Origin: Robinsoniella peoriensis
Lineage (GTDB): Bacteria > Bacillota > Clostridia > Lachnospirales > Lachnospiraceae
Length of the DNA stretch: 64,000 bases
Assembly: GCF_042680125.1 (NCBI RefSeq)
Contig: NZ_JBHTNY010000014.1
Direction: 5' to 3' (one strand)
Within the stretch, counting starts at the first letter, position 1; each line of letters begins with the position of its first letter. Position numbers and translations under genes: made by a program. The notes beneath the pieces were generated by a model. The model ran no database searches and was not told the DNA's origin. It saw nothing but the letters and a program-made list of their open reading frames with translations. Below, piece after piece: positions 56,658 through 64,000 of the stretch.

Positions 56658-56823
56658 AACCTTCAATTACTTTCTCTATGTCATCTATTGTAATATCTTT
56701 TGTTTCCCAATCATCCGGGGAGTTCCCAATGTCTACAATAAACGCTTTGTTATCAAATGTTTCAACAATGGCTGCTGTTTCTCCACTCTTTAATAGCACT
56801 GTATCATATTGCCTTACTACCAT
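56656..56823 (-). CDS. DUF4926-like 55-aa protein, candidate immunity protein
   Basis: It starts 1 bp after the MuF stop codon. The product (MVVRQYDTVLLKSGETAAIV, VETFDNKAFIVDIGN, ITIDDIEKVIEG) follows the DUF4926 layout: short barrel with V-x-L...G-x-x-G/A-x-I-V-E and a final acidic helix. DUF4926 proteins are often encoded beside DUF6883-type C-terminal domains. Direct coupling to a gene with such a C-terminus suggests it neutralises it. Family assignment is moderately sure; function is inferred. Confidence 0.68.
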   Translation of the reverse strand: MVVRQYDTVLLKSGETAAIVETFDNKAFIVDIGNSPDDWETKDITIDDIEKVIEG

Positions 56824-56824
56824 A

Positions 56825-58417
56825 TTACTTCACCTCTTTAATATATGCACTTGTCATACTTGTTACACCGTCCGGCTTACTCATCCAGCCAACAACTACA
56901 TTTGCTGGAGTACCCTTATTTCCATACAGGACAATCTTCTGTTCGTATAAATCACCGTACCCGTTATTACCCTTAAATGTTGTCGGGTAGTGTGGCGCAT
57001 TATCTATAATTTCCCGTTGTATATCTTTCCAGTTATTTGAGTTATAGCCAAGCCGGCTATCGAATGCAGCACCTTTTGCCAATCCTGCTTTGTTCTCTCC
57101 GCCAAAAAGATACTTTGTAAACTTGGGATCTGGTGCAATTGCATTTTCTGCATTTGGTAACTTTAATTCTGGGTGGTTTATAAGTTTGTTCCGTCTGCTG
57201 TAGTCCAGCTTTGTGAATTCATATTTGTCAGTATTATTATACTTCAATTCCTGGAAAGAATCCAGTGTTTTAGGCGCCTTATTACCCAACACCTTTTGAT
57301 ACTCTTTGAACTGAGACCGATCTTCCGACCTATTTTGTATTTTTTTCTCTTCTGTCTGCGCCGCCAGATTATTCGCTACATGCTTTTTGTACCACTCGTT
57401 ATATGTCATATTAGCAGGTACTTTTATATTCTTTCCCGTAACAGGGTCTCTTGCCCTGCGCTCCATCCCAGCAAGTTCTTCCTCTGTGATATCGCAGATC
57501 GTTGTAGACCTGCACCAAGGATGCATGGGTGGACAATTCTTCCCTGGCTGCTGTTCGGATACCTTAAATCTTTTTCCATCCAGTTCCCTGCATTTGGAAG
57601 ATGTTCGAAGATCCAGTGTTGCAACATACAGGTACCATTCAATATCACATTCCTCATATGACTTCATTTCCATCTGGTTGGCCAGGTTATTAGATTCCGT
57701 TCTCACAAGGCGGCGTGCCTCGCTGGCTCCACTGGAAAATTTATTCTGTATAATCTCTGCCACTTCCCGATCTGTTCTGCCGGTTACCAAATTTATAAGT
57801 AGTTCTTCCTTTAAATCCTGTGCTAATGCCTGGGTATTCTTCCAGATTCGCTTTGAATAATTCTCTCCAGACCACTTGCTGTTAATAACCTGGTCTATTG
57901 CTTTGGCATCTACAACATTAAAGCTAAATCCCAAACCAGTGCGCTGCTGTATATCGAAGATGCTTTTATAATAGGTTTCCTTTGCCAGATCCACATAGTG
58001 GCTGGTGTTCTTTACCTTCTCCTGTTGGTATATGTTCTGCATTGTAAGATCAAGTTGATTTTGCGTTTGCTGTAGCCGTTCCAGTCTTGCCTGGTATGCC
58101 GGGCTTTCCAACTCTGCAAGTATATCTGCCTTTGTCCTATCTGCTTTATCCGCCCGTAGTGCCTCTTTTAACTCATCGATGGAAGTTTTATCATGCAACT
58201 GATTTAGAAGCCTGTACGCCTCTGCATCGCTCAAATGATGTTTTTTCCGATAGCGCTCGAATATGGCGTCTAACTCTGCGCTTATGTACCGAGAAGCTTT
58301 TAGGTACAGCGCAGATATTTCATCTGCTACCTGCTCTGCATCAGCCATGTAATCAAACATGTTCTGCGCTTTACGGCGCTCCCAGTATGCATTACTCTTC
58401 TTCGGCATCGTCCTCAC
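56825..58417 (-). CDS. MuF/SPP1 gp7 head protein with C-terminal polymorphic-toxin-like domain
   Basis: The 530-aa protein has a minor-head part at ~1-330 with the MuF motif region (SARRLVRTESNNLANQMEMKSYEE, LDLRTSSKCRELDGKRFKV, CPPMHPWCRST). A variable linker (~335-420) follows, then a ~110-residue C-terminal domain (KLPNAENAIAPDPKFTKYLFGGEN, AKGAAFDSRLGYN, WKDIQREIIDNA, SAYIKEV) that reads like DUF6883, a polymorphic-toxin C-terminus of unproven activity. Temperate phages are known to carry toxins on MuF proteins, probably injected with DNA. A start at 58408 (MPKKS) fits GGTGAGG better. Confidence 0.85.
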   Translation of the reverse strand: MRTMPKKSNAYWERRKAQNMFDYMADAEQVADEISALYLKASRYISAELDAIFERYRKKHHLSDAEAYRLLNQLHDKTSIDELKEALRADKADRTKADILAELESPAYQARLERLQQTQNQLDLTMQNIYQQEKVKNTSHYVDLAKETYYKSIFDIQQRTGLGFSFNVVDAKAIDQVINSKWSGENYSKRIWKNTQALAQDLKEELLINLVTGRTDREVAEIIQNKFSSGASEARRLVRTESNNLANQMEMKSYEECDIEWYLYVATLDLRTSSKCRELDGKRFKVSEQQPGKNCPPMHPWCRSTTICDITEEELAGMERRARDPVTGKNIKVPANMTYNEWYKKHVANNLAAQTEEKKIQNRSEDRSQFKEYQKVLGNKAPKTLDSFQELKYNNTDKYEFTKLDYSRRNKLINHPELKLPNAENAIAPDPKFTKYLFGGENKAGLAKGAAFDSRLGYNSNNWKDIQREIIDNAPHYPTTFKGNNGYGDLYEQKIVLYGNKGTPANVVVGWMSKPDGVTSMTSAYIKEVK

Positions 58418-59816
58418 CGCCTTCCGGTGGCGTGTTGCTTCCTATACCAAACATGGCCTGTTGCTGTTGCAATGCTTCTTTTGACTCCTTTTCCACCGCA
58501 TTCAGTTCTGCATCTACATCTTTCACAAAAGGAATCTGTGAAAGTAATGTTTTCTTACTTGCCTTTCCCCATAGGTTGGATATAACCTGAGATATTTCAA
58601 GGAGGTTCTTTGGCATCCCGCGCGTAAATGTGGGAATAACCCCTGCAGGATTAATATTAATACCCTTTTTTCTCAGAAAGTTTGTGAATAACCGTATTCT
58701 CTTGCGTACACCTTTCTTGTAGTACCGGGTCTTGACCTTTGTTATATTTTCCATTCCGAAAAGCTTAAATTCCATTGCTACGCCGGACACATTACCCGCA
58801 AAGTTTTCATCCGTTAAGCATGGAATATGGGAAAATTTATGGATGTCCTGCTCAATTGCCTTTTTTAGTATTTCAACGCCAGTTTCATCAAACGTTCTTG
58901 TTACATATTCCATTTTTGTTCCGTCCGGCAGTTCTGCCAGTTTCTTTTTCTTTAACTGTTTCATGGCTTCGTCTGACTGGTTTGGCTGGATTGATTGATT
59001 TTGCTGGTCCCCGGCTTCTATTGTCTCATCCCCTAAAAGAGTTCCATAAACAGCAAGTATTGCATCTATGAACTGCTCCTTGTCATTTATCCGGTCTGAC
59101 ATCAATGTATTGTACGCATCAATCAAGGGGATCTGTAATTCAAAATCTCCAATCCCGAGTTTATTATTACGATATTCTGTTATGGGAATCTCATCATAAA
59201 AATGCGGTTCCGGTTGTTCTGTTACTGTCTGCGGGTCTTCCGTGTTCAGTATGGTCATCACATATTTGTAATTCTGTGTTAATGCTGTGGCAATGTATTT
59301 ATCCGGTTTCTTATCTGTGTCATCTTTCTGCCTGTAATAATAAACCGCAAACAGTTCATTTTCTTCGATGCTGTCATCGTATACCATGAATGTGTTCAAA
59401 GCTGAAAGATTTCTGACTGTTGGTGTTGTTTCGTTCTCTTTGGTATAAGTATAATCATAGGCCAGACCATAGATGGACAGATCAAGTCCATTATCTCCAT
59501 CTGCTTCATCAACTCCCGCAGCTTCCAATGATTCCAGTAATATATTGATGTCTTCCTCGCTTTTGTACGTAATTGGATTCCCGATGAAGTAACTGCTTGC
59601 CGTATCAGAAATATCTTTTGCATGATTGCATACCAAGCGGTTATCCGGATCATCCTTCTTGGCTGCTTCTAAAATCTTATGCTTGCCTTCGTAATATCTC
59701 AAATTCCGGTACATCTTTTGCGCATAGGACTGATGTTTCATTATGAGGTGCAGAACCTCCCGTTTATCTATGTTTAATTCGTCAAACCTGTCTCTCGGAT
59801 AAGTAAATATATACAA
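58392..59816 (-). CDS. Portal protein (SPP1 gp6 family)
   Basis: The 474-aa protein begins with the family block ...REVLHLIMKHQSYAQKMYRNLRYYEGKHKI and contains NRLVCNHAKDISDTASSYFIGNPI, LIDAYNTLMSDRINDKEQF and GVAMEFKLFGMENITKVKTRYYKKG. It forms the dodecameric DNA channel of the head. It overlaps the MuF gene by 26 bp. Confidence 0.94.
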   Translation of the reverse strand: MYIFTYPRDRFDELNIDKREVLHLIMKHQSYAQKMYRNLRYYEGKHKILEAAKKDDPDNRLVCNHAKDISDTASSYFIGNPITYKSEEDINILLESLEAAGVDEADGDNGLDLSIYGLAYDYTYTKENETTPTVRNLSALNTFMVYDDSIEENELFAVYYYRQKDDTDKKPDKYIATALTQNYKYVMTILNTEDPQTVTEQPEPHFYDEIPITEYRNNKLGIGDFELQIPLIDAYNTLMSDRINDKEQFIDAILAVYGTLLGDETIEAGDQQNQSIQPNQSDEAMKQLKKKKLAELPDGTKMEYVTRTFDETGVEILKKAIEQDIHKFSHIPCLTDENFAGNVSGVAMEFKLFGMENITKVKTRYYKKGVRKRIRLFTNFLRKKGININPAGVIPTFTRGMPKNLLEISQVISNLWGKASKKTLLSQIPFVKDVDAELNAVEKESKEALQQQQAMFGIGSNTPPEGGEDDAEEE

Positions 59817-59831
59817 TTATTCCCACCTCCT

Positions 59832-61199
59832 TTAATGAAATCCACATTTAGTTTTATCTTTAATCCTTACTGTTTGGTTATTCAGTACGGTGTAACAAAA
59901 ATACCTGACTGCGTCCATTGCATGATCATGCTGTTTGACCGGTTCATCCTCACCGCGGTCAGCAGCTTTACTATCCCATACATAAGAAGCAAATTCTTTC
60001 ACTGTATTCTTGCATTCATCACTAAATACAATCATTCCGGTATTAAGTAATGTTGCAACAAGACGGATACCGTCTAACACATCATTTTTTCCTTTTAACA
60101 CCGCATAGCCTCTCTTTCTCAACTCGGCAATGAACGATGCTGCGGACGGATCAACGATAACCGCACGAACCCTGGTGCCATTCAGAAACTTCTTTAGATC
60201 ATCGGCATATTGTGAATCGGTTCTCTGCCTGCCTGATTCCCGGCCTGAATAATAATACTCCCGTATGCAGTACCACTTTCCATCTCTTCCTTTATTCCAA
60301 AGAAGCATTGCTGTAGCATTCTGTGTACCATAGTCGATGCTGACATACTTGGGACTATTCATCAGAATATCTATAATTTCAGTTATACTTTTTACATGTA
60401 CATCCTCTGAAAACATGTCATAGATTATTCCCTCTGCCATTGCCCATAAACCAAGGATGTATCTCTTGAAGAAAACACCGGTATACATTGACCGGTATCT
60501 TTCCTTTATCTTCTCTGAAAGGCTTAAATTGTCTTCCATCGTAAAATGTAGGTATAATAAATGCTTTTCCTTACACTTGTCGATCCATTCCGTTTTGAAC
60601 CAATGATATGGTCCATCTGGATTGCAGTTAAACCAATATTTACTCCCATCTACGGAACAACGCCCGGTTGCTTGGTTTACAAATGATTCCGGCATCAACG
60701 CAACTTCATCAAAAAAGACCCCAGCCAGAGTTATACCCTGAATGAGATCCTGCGAGCGTTCATCTTTACCGCCAAATATATAGAAATAATTGGTTACACC
60801 GTTCCTCGAGATTTCCACAAGGTTGTCTGATCTGTGATCCAGAACTTTATATCCACGGCTCCGCAGCATAAGTTTAAGCCAAAACAATACATTCCTTCGG
60901 AAAGATCCGATTGTTTTACCACACATCCCAAAGTTTTGTCCTGAGAACATGGTCATGGCCCACATAACAAACGATAATGACATGCTGACCGTTTTCCCTG
61001 ATCGGATTGCTCCGTCCGCTATGACACCATCTAAGTCTTTGACAGGTGACGTATCACACCACCAGGTCAATACTTTTTTCTGCTTCATTGAGAATAGCTT
61101 AAACCTGAATATCTGTTTTATAGCTGCACTGTTCTTATTCTTCTTAATCCGCTCAATCCTTGCTTTTAACTGCTGTATTCTGTCATACATCATCTTCAC
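59832..61199 (-). CDS. Terminase large subunit (PBSX/Terminase_3 type)
   Basis: The 455-aa protein has an ATPase part with Walker A DGAIRSGKTVS, Walker B GVFFDEVALM and the NCNPDGPYHWFK motif. The nuclease part has acidic residues in VSIDYGTQNATA, VIVDPSAASF and DHAMDAVRYF. It cuts and pumps DNA into the head. It overlaps the small subunit by 17 bp. Confidence 0.95.
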   Translation of the reverse strand: MKMMYDRIQQLKARIERIKKNKNSAAIKQIFRFKLFSMKQKKVLTWWCDTSPVKDLDGVIADGAIRSGKTVSMSLSFVMWAMTMFSGQNFGMCGKTIGSFRRNVLFWLKLMLRSRGYKVLDHRSDNLVEISRNGVTNYFYIFGGKDERSQDLIQGITLAGVFFDEVALMPESFVNQATGRCSVDGSKYWFNCNPDGPYHWFKTEWIDKCKEKHLLYLHFTMEDNLSLSEKIKERYRSMYTGVFFKRYILGLWAMAEGIIYDMFSEDVHVKSITEIIDILMNSPKYVSIDYGTQNATAMLLWNKGRDGKWYCIREYYYSGRESGRQRTDSQYADDLKKFLNGTRVRAVIVDPSAASFIAELRKRGYAVLKGKNDVLDGIRLVATLLNTGMIVFSDECKNTVKEFASYVWDSKAADRGEDEPVKQHDHAMDAVRYFCYTVLNNQTVRIKDKTKCGFH

Positions 61200-61920
61200 C
61201 CCAGATCTGCGCTGTGGATGCGTTTAATGCGTCCAGAAATCCATCATCGGATGTATCTTCTTCCGAACTGTCCTGCTTCATGATAGCAAGTTCAACCTTC
61301 ATCACCTCCAGATCAAGATGAGCGTCATCGTATCCAAATTTGTGAAGAGAATCTATCGCTTTCTGCTTTCTTGCCTGTACTCTTGTTAACGCATCCTCTA
61401 CGGACTGTATCTGCCCAAGCGTAGCCTGATGTTCTTCGAGATCCGTATATTTATCTTTCTCCGTTCCTTCGCGTCGTTTAACAACCGTAAAATCAAACTT
61501 CCTTAGTTCTTCTATTCGTTCGAGCATACGTCTCTCCCGGATCGTAAGTAATTTTATTTCCTGCAATAGCAACGTTTCTTTATCGGTCGGCAATATATTT
61601 ATAAGTTGCTTTTCTTCTTCCGCCAATGTATCGAAAAAGATCTTTTCGAATTCTCCCGTCTTCACCGCGTTTTTATTTCCTTTGGGTGCCGATCCACCCT
61701 TGTTTCCAATGGCATTTTTATTTCCCGGTGGTGCCCCTTGTGCGTTTTCCGAACGTTCGCTACGTTTTCCCGAACGTTCATTATCCCATTTATACGTGTG
61801 TTTCCACCTACGCACTGTTCCTTCCGGTATTTCCAGCTTGCGGGCTATTTCGACCATTGGCATTTTTTGCATGAACATACTATGTGCTTCTTCTACTCTT
61901 GGATCTGGCGCTCTTGGCAA
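61183..61920 (-). CDS. Terminase small subunit
   Basis: The 245-aa protein has an N-terminal helix-turn-helix (MPRAPDPRVEEAHSMFMQKM, IARKLEIPEGTVRRWKHTYKW), a glycine/asparagine/lysine linker (GNKNAIGNKGGSAPKGNKNA) and a helical oligomerisation part. This is the PBSX/YqaS-type layout. Confidence 0.9.
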   Translation of the reverse strand: MPRAPDPRVEEAHSMFMQKMPMVEIARKLEIPEGTVRRWKHTYKWDNERSGKRSERSENAQGAPPGNKNAIGNKGGSAPKGNKNAVKTGEFEKIFFDTLAEEEKQLINILPTDKETLLLQEIKLLTIRERRMLERIEELRKFDFTVVKRREGTEKDKYTDLEEHQATLGQIQSVEDALTRVQARKQKAIDSLHKFGYDDAHLDLEVMKVELAIMKQDSSEEDTSDDGFLDALNASTAQIWGEDDV

Positions 61921-61961
61921 GCCCGCTCACCTCCTAAATCTTTGTGTTTGTTTTTCGGACA

Positions 61962-61989
61962 AAATAAAAGAGCCTGCCAGTGCAAGCCC
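61962..61989 (-). terminator. Terminator of the DUF6414-like unit
   Basis: On the minus strand GGGCTTGC (61989-61982) pairs with GCAGGCTC (61977-61970) with G-U pairs, followed by TTTTATTTTG. It isolates the DUF6414-like gene from the packaging genes. Confidence 0.65.
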
Positions 61990-62012
61990 CGTTTAAATTT
62001 ATTCCCTGTTTA

Positions 62013-62822
62013 TCACCTTAATCTTCTATATATAGCTATAGGTTTTAATACATATTCATATGCTCCTTCGTTGAATGCAGTTTTAATTACCCCTTCTAGT
62101 TGTTGTAACATTGCAGATAATGCATTGCCTTGATTAAGTTTATTTACACAGTTAAGCACTCCAACTACAGTCCACTCCCCAGGAAGTCTTTCACCGAATA
62201 CTCTATGAATATCATATGAATTCATTGTCAAAAATTCTCTTTCCAGAGGGACTAGCAACTTCTCTTTATTGCGCAGTGTCAGAACCATATCGCACCCACT
62301 TTGATACATTTTAAGCATTGCGTTCATTAAATTTTCTATTGGCATCCCCAATTGTTCAATATTGTTCAAAGCATCATTTTTTATATTAGGTTGATTAAGC
62401 CCAATTGCCAATAAACCGCTAGTAGACAAATTAGCAAACCTTTCCTTCATCATGTCATAATCGACAATATTTAGTATTCCATGAAACTTATTAAGTCCAT
62501 TTGTCTTTGATTGACCAATATTTTCACACATCTTAACTTCAATCTCACTAAAGAGTTTTAATATTTTGGAATCATGCGGGTTTATTTCTTGAGAAATTCC
62601 TTCGCTGTTTTCCTCATTAGATTGAAGCGCTCCTTTTACAATCGTAGGTATGCCTCCTTCTAGTTTGTTGGTTAACATTTGCTTTTCTGTACTATTTTTT
62701 GTTACTTTTTGAATATCTCCTTGGAAAATCTGTGAATAAAATGAATCAATATAATCCTTATCCTTGTATAAAAATTCTATTAAATCGTATCCTGATTCTT
62801 CTTTTTTCTTTTGGTTCCCCAT
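62013..62822 (-). CDS. DUF6414-like protein, prophage cargo
   Basis: The 269-aa soluble protein begins ...DLIEFLYKDKDYIDSFYSQIFQGDI and later EFLTMNSYDIHRVFGERLPGEWTVVGVLN, the pattern of DUF6414 proteins (function unknown). It has its own promoter and terminator just upstream of the terminase genes, a common place for phage-encoded defence or exclusion genes. No catalytic motif is seen. Confidence 0.7.
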   Translation of the reverse strand: MGNQKKKEESGYDLIEFLYKDKDYIDSFYSQIFQGDIQKVTKNSTEKQMLTNKLEGGIPTIVKGALQSNEENSEGISQEINPHDSKILKLFSEIEVKMCENIGQSKTNGLNKFHGILNIVDYDMMKERFANLSTSGLLAIGLNQPNIKNDALNNIEQLGMPIENLMNAMLKMYQSGCDMVLTLRNKEKLLVPLEREFLTMNSYDIHRVFGERLPGEWTVVGVLNCVNKLNQGNALSAMLQQLEGVIKTAFNEGAYEYVLKPIAIYRRLR

Positions 62823-62917
62823 TCCTCATTCTCCCTTTCAAAACGTTCTTTTTTTTCGTTTTGCTCTTTTGAAATTCTCTTGATAGATTCTTTTACTTGT
62901 CGGATAATTCTTTTCAT
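62780..62917 (-). CDS. 45-aa basic/charged small protein overlapping the DUF6414-like gene
   Basis: Start 62917 follows TAGGAGGAAGATTCC. The product (MKRIIRQVKESIKRISKEQN...) is a single charged helix and overlaps the next start by 43 bp, so it may be a leader or coupling peptide. Not recognised. Confidence 0.5.
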   Translation of the reverse strand: MKRIIRQVKESIKRISKEQNEKKERFERENEEWGTKRKKKNQDTI

Positions 62918-62941
62918 GGAATCTTCCTCCTATCGTTGTTT

Positions 62942-62971
62942 ATTATATCATTTTTGAAAAGGCGCTGTCAA
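62942..62971 (-). promoter_or_regulatory. Strong promoter of the DUF6414-like unit
   Basis: On the minus strand perfect TTGACA (62971-62966), 18-bp spacer, perfect TATAAT (62947-62942). It can express the cargo in the lysogen. Confidence 0.85.
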
Positions 62972-63269
62972 AGAATTTTATCATTTAGCAGCAAAATATA
63001 CTCGGCTAATTCGATGGAACGTTTTTTGGGAGATATTAATTATACATACGCAAAGAAGCACCCACCCGGCAATCGCCTAAGTAAGTGCTTCTCTATGTGT
63101 TTTACCCGGCTCTTTCTGGCTGCCGGCTTCCTATTGTTCCATCCCTGGAACTTGCGGTTTAAAGTATATGCGCCGCAAACTTCTTTATGTTTGGGAGATT
63201 TTCGTAACAATAGATGAGCTATATCTATTTGTTTACACTTACACTATATCACATGTATAGTGTGCGATT
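62972..63269. other. Intergenic region with nested hairpins
   Basis: No gene is supported. It holds GAAGCAC/GTGCTTC arms (63056-63092), a CCGGC/GCCGG hairpin (~63108-63127), a GTTCC/GGAAC hairpin (~63135-63151) and GCGG/CCGC (~63154-63178). It could be a late-gene control region or cos/pac-linked sequence next to the terminase unit; this is speculative. Confidence 0.45.
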
Positions 63270-63695
63270 CTATGCAATCATAAAATGATTTAATGCAGAT
63301 GCATGAATATTGTGTATCTGTCTCCAACTGTAATCCAAATAAACTGCCACTTCCTCCCACGTCTTACACTGCAAGTACTTTAATCTTAGCACGCTCTTCT
63401 CAGTTTCATTTTCCATATCCTCTATACGGTCTGAGATCGATACATGCAGCTTTATTCTTTTATACCGTGCTTTCATTAGTTTGTCTTCTAATTCTGTTAA
63501 TTTAGCCGCATATGAAGAAAGATCGTTGCATGTGGATGCATGAGGCATACCGTCCGCTATAACAGATGGGCACATCTTGTCTAACCGCAATTGTTCAATC
63601 TCTTCCTGGATAACTTTTGCAGAAATGACCAATTCTTTATATGACTTTAAGTACTCCTTCTTCTTTTCGTTAGACTCCTTCATTTCCTGTGTCAA
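63270..63695 (-). CDS. ArpU/RinA-like phage late transcription regulator
   Basis: The 141-aa protein has a helical N-terminal part and a C-terminal sigma-4-like helix-turn-helix (EKSVLRLKYLQCKTWEEVAVYLDYSWRQIHNIHASAL). Its position upstream of the terminase genes fits late-gene activators. Confidence 0.85.
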   Translation of the reverse strand: MTQEMKESNEKKKEYLKSYKELVISAKVIQEEIEQLRLDKMCPSVIADGMPHASTCNDLSSYAAKLTELEDKLMKARYKRIKLHVSISDRIEDMENETEKSVLRLKYLQCKTWEEVAVYLDYSWRQIHNIHASALNHFMIA

Positions 63696-63707
63696 TGTGT
63701 TCCCCTC

Positions 63708-63896
63708 CTATCTAAACTCTTTCCCTGTAGCCTTATCCTTAAGCCAGATCCTCCCCTGCATATCGAATCCTGCTAAGCTTGCTACCTGCTTAAGCGCTTC
63801 TATTACCGCAAGCACATGCTTTGGTGTCTTCCCGGCGTTATGTATTGCTCTGCCGGCTGTGCTGTCTGTGTAGCCTTCTTTATTTTTGTAGTCCAA
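63708..63896 (-). CDS. Small phage protein of unknown function
   Basis: The 62-aa product MDYKNKEGYTDSTAGRAIHN...GKEFR precedes the regulator gene by 12 bp. Such short proteins are common in Clostridia prophages between replication and late regulator genes. Function unknown. Confidence 0.65.
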   Translation of the reverse strand: MDYKNKEGYTDSTAGRAIHNAGKTPKHVLAVIEALKQVASLAGFDMQGRIWLKDKATGKEFR

Positions 63897-63936
63897 TGTA
63901 TACCTCCCTTAGTCTGTTATATTTCAGTTTAGTGAA

Positions 63937-64000
63937 TTACTTTATAATATTATTAACTCCTGCCCATTGCTCCGCCATTGCCTTTGCAATCCCTGGAAAG
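63937..64000 (-). CDS. C-terminal end of a further phage gene (cut by window)
   Basis: In frame FPGIAKAMAEQWAGVNNIIK followed by TAA. The ending resembles the tail of DNA cytosine methyltransferases (PP/PG-hA-xAI-x-E) but is too short to assign. Confidence 0.4.
   Translation of the reverse strand, partial: FPGIAKAMAEQWAGVNNIIK

Larger units (their letters stand above)
37314..64000. mobile_element. Prophage (siphovirus type), left part
   Basis: From the break in the ABC exporter gene to the window end the DNA is phage-organised. Lysis, tail, head and packaging genes lie on the minus strand in the usual late-gene order, interrupted by cargo genes. The left attachment junction lies at about 37314-37316. 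No integrase is present, so the lysogeny and replication genes and the right end must lie past 64000. All structural modules look intact, so the element may be inducible. Confidence 0.93.

Noticed and set aside
63040..63190. tRNA gene
   Set aside because: Several hairpins are present but no cloverleaf or TTCGA arm can be built.

Overview
The window looks like the chromosome of a gut-type Clostridia, most likely a spore-forming Lachnospiraceae. The evidence is moderate-to-low GC, strong AGGAGG ribosome sites, a T-box in front of metG, Spo0A boxes, very large secreted glycosidases with FIVAR and BspA-type leucine-rich repeats, and CUT1/CUT2 sugar transporters with AraC regulators. No taxonomic marker is present, so this stays an inference.

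Layout: (1) 1-5.3 kb: 5' part of metG with its T-box leader, an N-terminally shortened RecG-like ATPase, a small serine recombinase, a membrane-anchored DUF885 metallopeptidase, and a short Spo0E-like protein behind tandem Spo0A boxes. (2) 5.4-23.3 kb, all minus strand: a carbohydrate locus. A 2116-aa GH2 enzyme, a URO-D family protein, an AraFGH-like ABC importer and an AraC regulator form one unit. An SDR, an IlvD/EDD dehydratase, an RraA-like aldolase and an SMP-30 lactonase form a second. Together they suggest extracellular glycan cleavage, pentose/galactose import and a non-phosphorylative oxidative route. The second unit is bracketed by two diverged copies of a ~263-bp segment. A 5'-truncated MFS gene lies beyond it. 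(3) 23.3-32.1 kb: an LplABC-type importer, a GH1 glycosidase and a membrane-bound AraC regulator. The transporter and GH1 promoters share a ~65-bp conserved block. (4) 32.2-37.3 kb: a GH106-like glycosidase, an AraC regulator whose leader holds a ~165-nt branched inverted repeat, and the 3' fragment of an ABC exporter gene.

(5) ~37.3-64 kb: the left part of a prophage that interrupts the ABC exporter gene inside its Walker A motif; the right end lies outside the window. Read on the minus strand from the right it runs: regulator, terminase small and large subunits, portal, MuF head protein, scaffold, major capsid, head-tail connectors, major tail protein, tail assembly chaperones with a predicted -1 frameshift, tape measure, tail and baseplate proteins, two receptor-binding-type proteins, holin-like proteins and a multidomain endolysin. 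It is a siphophage plan.

The most notable content is the prophage cargo: a MuF protein with a C-terminal polymorphic-toxin-like domain followed by a 55-aa candidate immunity gene; a 55-aa protein plus degenerate GNAT pair resembling a toxin-antitoxin module; and two genes (zinc-ribbon, DUF6414-like) that each have their own promoter and terminator inside the late operon.
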